From NCBI RefSeq assembly GCF_003048255.1, contig NZ_CP028487.1, forward strand, positions 1,116,001 through 1,180,000: a stretch of DNA of 64,000 nucleotides, in the 5' to 3' direction. Within the stretch, counting starts at the first letter, position 1. Every line of letters starts with the position of its first letter. Shown in pieces: positions 38,551 to 46,479 of this stretch. The notes below the pieces were generated by a model. The model saw only the letters and a list, made by a program, of their open reading frames with translations, searched no databases and had not been told where the DNA came from. Position numbers and translations under genes: made by a program. Origin of the DNA: Yersinia massiliensis. Its GTDB lineage: Bacteria; Pseudomonadota; Gammaproteobacteria; Enterobacterales; Enterobacteriaceae.

Positions 38551-39459
38551 GTGCCCTTAATTTTTCGCTTTTTCCTCTCAGTCTGCTTGTCCGTCGGGAT
38601 GGCTAATTTCGCTCAGGCAGTCACCGTAACCGATCAACAGGGTACGTTTACGCTGAATACGGTCCCTAAGCGAGTGGTGGTATTGGAATTGTCATTTGTT
38701 GACGCGCTTGCCGCAATTGACGTGAGCCCCGTTGGGGTGGCGGATGATAATGACCCTCAACGTATTCTAAGTGAGATTCGCCAACATATTCAGCCATGGG
38801 CATCGGTGGGAACGCGATCTCAGCCAAGCCTTGAAGCCATTGCAGCGCTAAAGCCCGATTTAATCATTGCCGACAGCAGTCGTCATGCCGGCATATACAC
38901 CACACTCCAAGGTATCGCTCCGACACTGCTGTTGAAATCTCGCGCCGAAACTTATGACGAAAATCTGCAATCAGCAGTCATTATTGGCCAAGTTATGGGT
39001 AAAACAGCTGCAATGCAGCAAAGACTGGCTCTGCATCACCAACGTATGCAAGCCTTTGCCAGTCGCTTACCGGCGGGGACAAGCGTGATGTTTGGCACCT
39101 CACGCGAGCAGCAATTTAATGTGCATACCCTCGACTCCTATACCGGAAGCGTGCTTAACGCACTGGGGTTAAATGTGGTTGGTCCAACGGGTCACCAACC
39201 ACTGGCTAATATCAGCCTAGAACAGTTACTGGCAATCAATCCAGACTGGCTGATTGTGGCGCATTATCGTCAGGAGAGCGTGGTGCGGCGTTGGCAACAA
39301 GATTCATTGTGGCAGGCGATGACTGCGGCGCAAAAAGATCAGGTGGCTGCGGTAGACAGCAACGTCTGGGCAAGAATGCGCGGTCTATTTGCCGCCGAAC
39401 ATATTGCTGCCGATCTAGTGAACATTTTTAACCATCAAGCCGTCGTTAGTGAGCCATGA
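38551..39459 (+). CDS. fecB: Ferric citrate periplasmic binding protein FecB
   Basis: FecB captures ferric citrate in the periplasm and hands it to FecCD. It is a cluster-8 (siderophore type) binding protein with a signal peptide (SVCLSVGMANFAQA) and the characteristic start of the mature part VTVTDQQGTFTLNTVPKRVV. SLEAIAALKPDLIIAD is the typical helical backbone hinge region. At 302 residues it matches the family. The stop overlaps fecC by 4 bp. Confidence 0.94.
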   Translation: MPLIFRFFLSVCLSVGMANFAQAVTVTDQQGTFTLNTVPKRVVVLELSFVDALAAIDVSPVGVADDNDPQRILSEIRQHIQPWASVGTRSQPSLEAIAALKPDLIIADSSRHAGIYTTLQGIAPTLLLKSRAETYDENLQSAVIIGQVMGKTAAMQQRLALHHQRMQAFASRLPAGTSVMFGTSREQQFNVHTLDSYTGSVLNALGLNVVGPTGHQPLANISLEQLLAINPDWLIVAHYRQESVVRRWQQDSLWQAMTAAQKDQVAAVDSNVWARMRGLFAAEHIAADLVNIFNHQAVVSEP

Positions 39460-40460
39460 TTACTCAACATCGGCTGACCACTCGATGGCGCTGGGCATTG
39501 CCTTTGCTGCTCTTGGCTCTAGTCTTTTGGCTAACGTTATTTTGTTGGTCGGCCATTCCCATTTCAGCGACTCAGGCGTTACGCGCATTACTACCATGGG
39601 AACCTTCATCATTACCGCAAACGCTGGTCCGTAGCATTCGCTTGCCTCGCAGCTTGGTTGCATTGCTGCTCGGCGCAAGTTTGGCGTTATCCGGTTCACT
39701 CTTGCAGTCGCTAACTCGCAATCCGCTGGCTTCACCCTCCTTGCTGGGCATCAATGCCGGAGCTTCACTGGGCATGGTGATCCTGACTGCGTTTAGTCCT
39801 GCTTGGATGTCCGGTGTGAGTCTATCGCTTGCCGCAGCAATCGGTGGCGGCATGAGTTGGGGTATCGTGATGCTATTGGGGGCAGGGTGGTCTCAGTCAG
39901 GCGATCGCAGCCGCCTTATTTTAGCTGGAGTGGCCGTCTCGGCCCTTTGTGCTGCGCTGACAAAAGCAACGCTTATCCTCTCGGAAGATAATGCCTACGG
40001 TATCCTGCATTGGTTAGCGGGTGGTGTGGCGAATGTTCGCTGGCCTGAGTTTTGGCGCTTATTTCCATTGCTACTGATTGCCGCGCCTCTAGCCCAATTG
40101 CTCGCCAGTCGTATCAATTTGCTGCAAGTAGGTGACCAAAGTGCCCATTCGCTGGGGGTCAACCTGTGGCGACTAAAGATCTACATTAATCTGCTCGTTT
40201 TGTTGCTGGTCGGTACATGCGTAAGCGTGGCGGGGCCACTGGCCTTTATTGGCCTACTTGTCCCACATATGGCGCGTTACTGGGTAGGTTATGACCTCAG
40301 AAAAAGCCTGCCGATGAGTATGGTGTTAGGCGCAATTTTGATGTTATTAGCCGATCTGTTAGCCCGCGCACTGGGTTGGCCTCGGGAACTGCCCGCAGGT
40401 GCGATGTTGGCGCTGATTGGCGCGCCATTCTTCGTATGGCTAGTGAGGACACGCGGATGA
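39456..40460 (+). CDS. fecC: Ferric citrate ABC permease FecC
   Basis: FecC is one of two BtuC/FecCD-type permeases, with about ten helices. RLPRSLVALLLGASLALSG, LTRNPLASPSLLGINAGAS and GPLAFIGLLVPHMAR are the hallmark segments, the last near the ATPase coupling loop. At 334 residues the length is typical. It overlaps fecD by 4 bp (ATGA). Confidence 0.94.
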   Translation: MITQHRLTTRWRWALPLLLLALVFWLTLFCWSAIPISATQALRALLPWEPSSLPQTLVRSIRLPRSLVALLLGASLALSGSLLQSLTRNPLASPSLLGINAGASLGMVILTAFSPAWMSGVSLSLAAAIGGGMSWGIVMLLGAGWSQSGDRSRLILAGVAVSALCAALTKATLILSEDNAYGILHWLAGGVANVRWPEFWRLFPLLLIAAPLAQLLASRINLLQVGDQSAHSLGVNLWRLKIYINLLVLLLVGTCVSVAGPLAFIGLLVPHMARYWVGYDLRKSLPMSMVLGAILMLLADLLARALGWPRELPAGAMLALIGAPFFVWLVRTRG

Positions 40461-41422
40461 AGAAACAAAGCCTAACCTGTGGCGTCATGGTATTGCTGCT
40501 TCTACTCGCGGTGTATTGCTCACTTAGTTTTGGTACTCAGACATTAGGATGGCGACAAATTGTCTCAGCCTTTAACGTGCAGGACAGCCACCATTTCACC
40601 CTTTTTGACTATCGCTTGCCCCGTACACTGTTAGCGCTGGTGGTTGGTGCCTCACTGGCTGTTTCTGGTGTATTGGTACAGGGTGTTATCCGTAACCCTT
40701 TAGCCTCACCGGATATTCTCGGCGTGAATCATGCGGCAGGTTTGACATCCGTTATCGCACTGACATTATTTCCGGCGTTATCAGTCATTTGGTTACCTCC
40801 GCTGGCATTTGTAGGTGGTCTTTTGGCTTTTCTGCTACTGCGTTTAGCTGCCGGTAGAACATCTCCTCCCGTGCGTCTTGCACTGACTGGTGTGGCACTG
40901 ACCGCACTTTATGCCAGCCTCACCGATTTCATCATGCTTTCCCATCCATTAGAGATAAATACCGCACTGTTGTGGTTGACGGGAAGCCTCTGGGGCCGAG
41001 GATGGGGCTTTATTTATGTTGCGCTTCCTTGGTTACTATTACTTCTGCCCCTAAGTTTTTGCCTGTGCCGTAGTCTGGATGTCATGGCTTTGGGGGAAGT
41101 GAGCGCCGCGACACTTGGTACGTCGGTCAGATGGGTTGTTTCACTGTCCCTGCTATTGGCTGTCGCGTTGGCGGCTGTGAGCGTGGCGATATGCGGACCG
41201 ATTGGTTTTATTGGTTTGGTTGCACCCCATTTAGCTCGTCGTCTAGTGGGTGGTCGTCACCGTTGGATGTTACCCGCCAGCATGCTCATAGGATCGTTAA
41301 TCTTGTTACTTTCAGACTTATTAGCACGGACACTTGCCCCTCCGCTTGAACTTCCAGCCGGTATTTTGACCGCCGTGATTGGTGCACCTTACTTTTTCTG
41401 GTTACTCATGAGAACTCGCTGA
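40457..41422 (+). CDS. fecD: Ferric citrate ABC permease FecD
   Basis: FecD is the partner permease of FecC. From ATG 40457 it has 321 residues (E. coli 318). Hallmarks are YRLPRTLLALVVGASLAVSG, VIRNPLASPDILGVNHAAG and GPIGFIGLVAPHLARRL. The frame is open upstream into fecC, but the ATG overlapping the fecC stop gives the family N-terminus (MKKQSLTCG). Two bases separate it from fecE. Confidence 0.94.
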   Translation: MKKQSLTCGVMVLLLLLAVYCSLSFGTQTLGWRQIVSAFNVQDSHHFTLFDYRLPRTLLALVVGASLAVSGVLVQGVIRNPLASPDILGVNHAAGLTSVIALTLFPALSVIWLPPLAFVGGLLAFLLLRLAAGRTSPPVRLALTGVALTALYASLTDFIMLSHPLEINTALLWLTGSLWGRGWGFIYVALPWLLLLLPLSFCLCRSLDVMALGEVSAATLGTSVRWVVSLSLLLAVALAAVSVAICGPIGFIGLVAPHLARRLVGGRHRWMLPASMLIGSLILLLSDLLARTLAPPLELPAGILTAVIGAPYFFWLLMRTR

Positions 41423-41424
41423 CG

Positions 41425-42192
41425 ATGATACTCAACGCTGACAATCTCTATGCCGGTTATGGCAATCGCTCTATTTTAAAGGGCATCTCACTTCAGCTTC
41501 CCGCTAACAAGATAACAGCGCTGGTTGGCCCTAATGGCTGCGGTAAATCAACGCTGCTGAAGTGTTTTTCGCGTTTGGTCACGCCATCTTCAGGTCAGAT
41601 CACATGTAACGGTCAGGATATTACTTCATTATCAATGCGAGCGCTGGCACAGGGCTCAGCCTTATTACCTCAGCAACATGTAATACCTGAAGGAATAAGT
41701 GTCGAAGAGCTGGTCAGCTACGGACGTAGCCCATGGCTTGGTGTTTGGGGGCGGCTTAGTCGTGCCGATCGCCGTTTGATTAAGCAGGCAATGGAAGATG
41801 CACATATCATTGAATTCGCTAAAACGCGGGTCAGCGAGCTTTCTGGTGGACAGCGCCAACGTGCTTTTCTCGCAATGACACTTGCCCAGAACACCCCAAT
41901 GATTTTACTCGATGAACCAACGACTTATCTGGATATAAATCATCAAGCTGAGTTGATGGCCTTGTTGAGACGCTTGAATCTGCAAGGGAAAACACTGATT
42001 ACTGTCTTGCATGATCTCAATCAGGCCAGTCGCTATTGTGACCACTTGGTGATGATGTCTGCCGGAAGTATTGTCGCCGAAGGGACGCCTGAAGAAGTCA
42101 TTACACCGAGAAATCTAAAACAGGTATTTGGGGTTGAGGCAGAGATTCATCCTGACCCCGTATCAGGCACCCCTATGTGTATCATTCTTTAG
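41425..42192 (+). CDS. fecE: Ferric citrate ABC ATPase FecE
   Basis: FecE energises ferric citrate import. Walker A is GPNGCGKST, the Q-loop lies in LLPQQH, the signature is LSGGQRQRAF and Walker B is MILLDEPTTYLD, with the H-loop in VLHDLNQA. The length of 255 is the family norm. It ends fecABCDE. Confidence 0.96.
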   Translation: MILNADNLYAGYGNRSILKGISLQLPANKITALVGPNGCGKSTLLKCFSRLVTPSSGQITCNGQDITSLSMRALAQGSALLPQQHVIPEGISVEELVSYGRSPWLGVWGRLSRADRRLIKQAMEDAHIIEFAKTRVSELSGGQRQRAFLAMTLAQNTPMILLDEPTTYLDINHQAELMALLRRLNLQGKTLITVLHDLNQASRYCDHLVMMSAGSIVAEGTPEEVITPRNLKQVFGVEAEIHPDPVSGTPMCIIL

Positions 42193-42538
42193 AGAAGGCC
42201 TAACACAGAGGTTAAGGCCCAGCTCGGTCGGTATGAAGATATTTGCGGTGCTGAGACCGGTGGGAAAGAATTGGGGATAAAAGAAAGGCCTGCAAGCAGG
42301 CCCGAGTACACACCAAGACATTGCTCCCCGGTGTTGGAGGTATGAGGTTTGTACAACGCAACTATAAGTGCCGTGATAGATAGCGTCCAATGGGTTAGGC
42401 AGATCAATAACGTCATATTGATCGGTATAAACGATCGTGATGCCGCTTAGTCAATATGCTTCACATTTAAGCAACCAGCCGGCATCGCAATCTTTACTTA
42501 ATATCAGATTGGTTTGCATCTTCTAGTTGGCCTCTCGT
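42193..42538. other. Non-coding gap after fecE with two hairpins
   Basis: GGCCTAAC and GTTAAGGCC (42197-42219) form a bulged stem right after fecE. GGCCTGC-AA-GCAGGCC (42287-42302) is a second short palindrome. Neither has a T-run. I see no gene. The opposite strand ends in a decayed hydrolase gene to the right. Confidence 0.4.
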
Positions 42539-42787
42539 TTATACAAATTCAGTCAATAGTTTTGCTGAGAGAATTGTGTTCGTGAACGTGCTGACTTTTG
42601 CAGATGCCTGACGCTCAAGCCCATCATCAAATACGGGATTGTCGGCATCACAAAACCCGTGATGGGCATCGAACTCTCGTCCTAGCCACTCATCACGTAT
42701 GCGTCGGATATGGTCATTGATACCATAGATTTCATGCAGTAAAACCACAGCATTACTGTTAATGATATGTCTGGATGGATTAGTCAT
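42539..42787 (-). pseudogene. Dienelactone hydrolase remnant with internal deletion
   Basis: The 82-residue frame joins two distant parts of a dienelactone hydrolase-like alpha/beta hydrolase. The N-terminal 33 residues carry AVVLLHEIYGINDHIRR (first strand and oxyanion region). They run directly into the C-terminal segment HHGFCDADNPVFDDGLERQA, which contains the catalytic histidine. The nucleophile-elbow cysteine and the acid in between are missing, so roughly 130 residues have been lost in frame and the product cannot be active. It overlaps the zinc-ribbon gene by 8 bp, which suggests they were once a coupled pair. Confidence 0.72.
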
Positions 42788-43031
42788 CGGCTTTATGTGC
42801 CCAAGCGGGCATTGCCGTCAGATAGCGTTTCGCACGTTTACGCGCTTCCTTTAAACCGACCTTTTGCCAAGAATCGAGAAATACAGCAAGGCCAGAAACG
42901 GCGTCATCCCAGGACTTAAGGTTACCGGCACTGTCGCTGCAATACGCGCAGTATTTATCACTCGCACTACGCGCATCTTCTGCAGACATTGGCATACCGC
43001 AAGCCTGGCAGAACTGTTCGTGTTGTGACAT
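42780..43031 (-). CDS. Putative zinc-ribbon protein (83 aa)
   Basis: The N-terminus has a four-cysteine zinc site, FCQACGMPM and KYCAYCSD, as in the 'putative zinc ribbon' family, followed by a helical basic C-terminus (LKEARKRAKRYL). The function of the family is unknown. A good ribosome site (AAGGAG) precedes the ATG. It is divergent from the MerR-type gene and overlaps the hydrolase remnant downstream. Confidence 0.75.
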   Translation of the reverse strand: MSQHEQFCQACGMPMSAEDARSASDKYCAYCSDSAGNLKSWDDAVSGLAVFLDSWQKVGLKEARKRAKRYLTAMPAWAHKADD

Positions 43032-43267
43032 GGTTTTCTCCTTATATTTTTACTGTCTAATAAATATACTGCTTTTAACTGGAATAAAAGTCTAAGTCGA
43101 TCAATAACCTTGAATGTTGTGTCATAAATATTGGCTGAAAATAGGCATACGCTTATTTCGCCTGCACAAAAAATTGACCTTAATGTCAATATTAGCATTT
43201 TGAACTTTAAGACATTTTACCGAGGACGATTGAGTGTTTCGCATGACATTTATCTGGAGTAAATTGC

Positions 43268-43298
43268 TTGACTTAGAGCGCACTCTAACTTTTAGGAT
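43268..43298 (+). promoter_or_regulatory. MerR-type promoter with 19-bp spacer and operator
   Basis: -35 TTGACT (43268-43273) and -10 TAGGAT (43293-43298) are 19 bp apart, the over-long spacing typical of MerR-family targets. The spacer contains the perfect inverted repeat TTAGAG-CGCA-CTCTAA (43273-43288). A start about seven bases after the -10 would fall at the merR ATG (43304). Confidence 0.82.
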
Positions 43299-43303
43299 GA
43301 CCC

Positions 43304-43753
43304 ATGGAATCCAATCTGACCATTAATGAAGTTGCACGCCGCACGGGCCTTACGGCCTACACCTTACGTTACTACGAGCGTATCGGGTTGATTACTTCAA
43401 TTCAACGTGCACCAGGAGGTCAACGGCGTTATGTGATATCGGACATGGCCTGGATTGAATTCCTGCTGCGATTGCGAACCACAAACATGCCTATCGGCAA
43501 GATGCTCAGGTTCGCAAAACTCCGCGGCGCTGGGGACCAGACGGTATTGGAGCGACGTCAGATGCTGGAACAGCACTTAACTGAGGTTCTTGCAGAAATT
43601 GAAGTGATGCGCCAGTCCGCAGATGCTTTGCAGGCAAAAATCGAGTATTACCGCTCGTATGAACAGTCTTTAGCGCCGGATTCGTTTTCTGATGAAGGGC
43701 ATGATAATGAATACCGAAAACCGCTACCAACAAGGATTAGCAAAACTGCGTGA
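43304..43753 (+). CDS. MerR-family transcriptional regulator
   Basis: The first 70 residues are a MerR winged helix (LTINEVARRTGLTAYTLRYYERIGLI, then GGQRRYVISDMAWIEFL). A dimerising coiled coil follows (about residues 80-125). There is no cysteine-rich metal-binding end, so metal sensing is unlikely; the group resembles aldehyde/redox-responsive MerR proteins. It probably autoregulates through the operator just upstream and controls the next two genes, with which it overlaps. Confidence 0.9.
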   Translation: MESNLTINEVARRTGLTAYTLRYYERIGLITSIQRAPGGQRRYVISDMAWIEFLLRLRTTNMPIGKMLRFAKLRGAGDQTVLERRQMLEQHLTEVLAEIEVMRQSADALQAKIEYYRSYEQSLAPDSFSDEGHDNEYRKPLPTRISKTA

Positions 43754-44090
43754 AATCGACGGCCAGGCTGGAGAAAACGTACTGAAAAGTTTGCAGGATA
43801 TCGCTCCAGACTTCGCTCGCTATTTAATTGAATTCCCATTTGGTGATATTTATTCCAGGCCAGGGCTGGATCTTAAAAGTCGGGAGATTGCTGTCGTGTC
43901 TGCACTCACGGCACTTGGCAATGCACAACCTCAGCTAAAAGTGCATATCCAAGGGGCGCTTAATGTAGGTGTGACACAATCAGAAATTGTTGAAACCATT
44001 ATGCAGATGGCGGTCTATACGGGATTTCCAGCCGCATTGAATGGGCTGGCAGTGGCAAAAGAGGTATTCGCGCAAGGAGAAGCTCAGTGA
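43707..44090 (+). CDS. Carboxymuconolactone decarboxylase family protein
   Basis: The protein (127 residues from ATG 43707) has the gamma-CMD pattern FGDIYSRPGLDLKSREIAVVSALTALG and HIQGALNVGVTQSEIVETIMQMAVYTGFP, without the CxxC of AhpD. Such proteins lack a redox pair and are seen with short-chain metabolism or detoxification genes. ATG 43707 was chosen because AAGGG lies seven bases upstream; ATGs at 43692 and 43701 are poorly placed. The gene starts inside the end of merR and its stop overlaps the next start (GTGA). Confidence 0.85.
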   Translation: MNTENRYQQGLAKLREIDGQAGENVLKSLQDIAPDFARYLIEFPFGDIYSRPGLDLKSREIAVVSALTALGNAQPQLKVHIQGALNVGVTQSEIVETIMQMAVYTGFPAALNGLAVAKEVFAQGEAQ

Positions 44091-44932
44091 ACAATACGAC
44101 CGTAAAACTAGTATTGACTCTCAGTATTGCCAGCATGGCTCTTGCGGCCTTGCCTATCCAGGCGCGGACAGACAGTACGACTCAAACAATGACTCAGCAG
44201 GCTCCCGTACTTATCCATGACGGGTTGGGTTCTCCGGTTGGAATGGCCTACGATACCAGTGGTAACCTCTATGTTGCCAACTGGTCGGCAGGTACTGTTT
44301 TGCGCTTTGGTCCTGATGGTCAACGCAGCGTTTTTGCTAAAGGACTGCGCGGCCCCTCAGGCCTTGCTATCTCAGCTAATGGGGATATTTATGTCGCCTC
44401 ATACAGTGAAGATTTGGTTTGGCGTTTTACACCTTCCGGTAAACAAAGCGTTTTTATCCGCGGGCTTGCCACACCGGCTGGCTTGTCATTTGATGCGCAG
44501 GGCCGTTTGCTTATTGCTAACAGGCGAACCAACCAGATTCTAGCGGCTCATCCGGATGGTCAAATCGATGTGGTCGCAGAGGGGCTGCAAACACCGGTGG
44601 GGGCTATCGAATTGCCTGATGGCGCTCTTATGGTGAGTAATATCGCCGGTGGTATCTCTTTGGTTTCAGACAATATTCTTGCTCGCAGTATTAACAACGA
44701 TCTGGCAAGCCCCGGACCTGGTATCGTGCGTGCGGGAGCAGATTCAGTCTATATCGTTGATTATGGTGGCACTACGGTGAGTCACGTCGACAGGAACGGT
44801 AAGCGCACGGTGATAGCCGATGGTCTGCGTAGCCCAGTAGGGATGGCACTCGCGCCTGATGGAAGTTTGACGGTGGCAACTTGGGGTGCAAATGCCGCTT
44901 TTCGTATTGATTCCTCTAGAACAAATCTATAG
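44087..44932 (+). CDS. Exported NHL/SMP-30-like beta-propeller protein
   Basis: This has a signal peptide (VKLVLTLSIASMALAALPIQ, cut near IQA-R) and then about six repeats of the form GLxxPxGLAxxxxGxxYVANxxxxxVxRFxPDG, typical of SMP-30/gluconolactonase or Vgb-like propellers. Such enzymes are periplasmic lactonases or lyases, but metal ligands cannot be assigned from here. It starts at GTG with AAGGAG seven bases upstream and closes the MerR operon. The pairing with a CMD protein suggests degradation of a lactone-type compound; that is inference. Confidence 0.8.
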   Translation: MNNTTVKLVLTLSIASMALAALPIQARTDSTTQTMTQQAPVLIHDGLGSPVGMAYDTSGNLYVANWSAGTVLRFGPDGQRSVFAKGLRGPSGLAISANGDIYVASYSEDLVWRFTPSGKQSVFIRGLATPAGLSFDAQGRLLIANRRTNQILAAHPDGQIDVVAEGLQTPVGAIELPDGALMVSNIAGGISLVSDNILARSINNDLASPGPGIVRAGADSVYIVDYGGTTVSHVDRNGKRTVIADGLRSPVGMALAPDGSLTVATWGANAAFRIDSSRTNL

Positions 44933-45106
44933 AAGGATTCGTCTATTTGTTTGCTGGGCTTCAGGTTTTGAGTCCAGCGCAATCAAAAATATACCCTCCA
45001 TTTTTAACAGTTCATGGTGAAAGCTCACAGTTATGATAATAACCCCTTACTCTTAATGCTGTTTTTATATACAGTAGTATTAACCATGTGAAATGAGGGG
45101 TTAACT

Positions 45107-45475
45107 ATGATTAAACGAATAGAAACGCACTGTAATGATGACACTTGTCCTGCATGTGTTATTGCTGGAGATTTTATTTTCCTTTCTCATCACGCTGGAG
45201 GGCATAGCTCAACTGACGTAACGCATCAAACTAGGGCAGCCCTTACTGCTTTGACCAAAACACTGCAATCAGCGAATGCGGGCTTAAATGATCTAGTTCA
45301 AATCACCCTTTATCTTAAGAACAAGAATGATTTTTCTATAGCCCGCGAAGTTTTCCTTGAATTTTTTACGGATGGGCTCTACCCCGCGAGGATGACTGTA
45401 TTTACTGATTTTATTAACGAATCCTGTTTGTGTATGGTTGATGGAGTTGCATATCGATGCAAAGAGAATCAGTGA
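45107..45475 (+). CDS. RidA (YjgF/YER057c/UK114) family protein
   Basis: RidA-family trimers hydrolyse reactive enamines and imines. The 122-residue protein has the family core (ALTKTLQSANAGLNDLVQITLYL) and the C-terminal GLYPARMTVF, whose arginine is the catalytic one. It carries five cysteines including CNDDTCPAC near the start, unusual for true RidA, so it may belong to another subgroup. It stands alone, 174 bp after the propeller gene. Confidence 0.82.
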   Translation: MIKRIETHCNDDTCPACVIAGDFIFLSHHAGGHSSTDVTHQTRAALTALTKTLQSANAGLNDLVQITLYLKNKNDFSIAREVFLEFFTDGLYPARMTVFTDFINESCLCMVDGVAYRCKENQ

Positions 45476-45603
45476 TTAAGTACCTGCGGTAAATAGCCTG
45501 TCAATAACGACCTGCATAAGAATAACTGGGAAGTAACGAATGCTGGCAGTTGCCTCCCGCCCAGGCCAGAGGTTATTTCCCATTACGTGAGGATAAATGA
45601 CAC

Positions 45604-46167
45604 GTGAGACATAACACTGCCATCCACTTGTTAGGCGCATCAGGCTCAGGAACAACGTCGGTTGGTCGCGAACTAGAAAGATTGTCAGGCATTCAGCATC
45701 TCGATACAGATAGCTTTTATTGGCAGGACTCTTTCGTACCCTACAGCCAACCCCGTCCCGAATCTGACAGGAAAAAACTATTGTTAGAAGCTCTGCCAGA
45801 ATCTGGGGCCTGGATCCTCAGTGGGTCGCTCTGCGGATGGGGTGATTTTTTGATACCTCGCTTTAATTTGGTTATCTGGCTCATAGTCGATCAAAATCTG
45901 AGAATGGAGCGACTTCGGAAGCGGGAAACCGAAAGATACGGTTCGGCCATTTATCCTGGCGGTAATATGTGGCAAAAAAGCCAGATATTCTTGAATTGGG
46001 CAGAGGCTTACGATTCGGATGTTGAGGTAAGTCGTAGCGCTCAAAAGCATGCAGACTGGCTCAAAAAAATAACCTGTCCTGTTTTTACCGTCCCAAATAA
46101 TGATTCTTTTGAAGAAACTGTGAATGTCATAATGGGAATACTGGGAACCCACACAGGTGATACGTAA
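45604..46167 (+). CDS. P-loop NTPase/kinase-like protein
   Basis: The N-terminus has a Walker A loop LLGASGSGTTSVGREL followed by HLDTDSFYW, as in small nucleoside/shikimate-kinase-like or adenylate-kinase-like proteins. A lid-like basic segment (RMERLRKRETERYG) follows. The substrate is unknown. It starts at GTG (45604) after GAGGA; the length is 187. It lies just outside the left edge of the ssrA island. Confidence 0.75.
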   Translation: MRHNTAIHLLGASGSGTTSVGRELERLSGIQHLDTDSFYWQDSFVPYSQPRPESDRKKLLLEALPESGAWILSGSLCGWGDFLIPRFNLVIWLIVDQNLRMERLRKRETERYGSAIYPGGNMWQKSQIFLNWAEAYDSDVEVSRSAQKHADWLKKITCPVFTVPNNDSFEETVNVIMGILGTHTGDT

Positions 46168-46237
46168 TAGATTGATTATGCATTGAATTTTGCCACCTAA
46201 AAAAATCACAGAAATATGTTATAAAACTTCCTATCTT

Positions 46238-46306
46238 AATCGGCACCTTTAGGTTTGGTGGCTTTGATTTCCGTATCGGTTAACGGTTTGGTTTCTCTTG
46301 CTACGG
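46238..46306 (-). pseudogene. N-terminal remnant of a P4-type integrase
   Basis: The 22 codons VARETKPLTDTEIKATKPKG (plus AD and a stop) match the N-terminus of the integrase at 56513 (MARKTKPLTDTEIKAAKPQD). The start codon is now GTA and homology ends at 46238. The upstream repeats and a terminator like that of ssrA also match. This is what is left of an earlier integrase gene in the same site. Confidence 0.85.
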
Positions 46307-46319
46307 GTAGTCTTATGCG

Positions 46320-46374
46320 TTTAGACCCAACGGAAGCAATAGAGATTTTCGTTGGGCCTATCAATGGGCCTAAA
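46320..46374. repeat. GGCCCA repeat module, left copy
   Basis: TTTAGACCCAAC (46320-46331), GTTGGGCCTA (46351-46360) and TGGGCCTAAA (46365-46374) form inverted and direct repeats upstream of the integrase remnant. The same module with the same spacing lies upstream of the second integrase (56530-56584). Confidence 0.8.
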
Positions 46375-46425
46375 AGGTTCGGATTTAATGAGCTGGCTTC
46401 TGACTTCACGGGACAAATTGAGGAC

Positions 46426-46463
46426 ACAAAAAAGCCCGCAAACCTAAATGGGGTGCGGGCTTT
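46426..46463 (-). terminator. Displaced ssrA-type terminator
   Basis: AAAGCCCGCA and TGCGGGCTTT form a 10-bp stem with a U-tract on the minus strand. It is closely similar to the terminator after ssrA (56625-56662) and stands in the same position relative to an integrase start. It is therefore probably the terminator of ssrA before the present island entered. Confidence 0.75.
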
Positions 46464-46479
46464 CCGTACTTCTCCGGAC

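Noticed and set aside
42851-43198. Minus-strand frame of 115 codons over the zinc-ribbon gene
   Set aside because: The overlapping frame at 42780-43031 has a clear zinc site and ribosome site; this one has neither.
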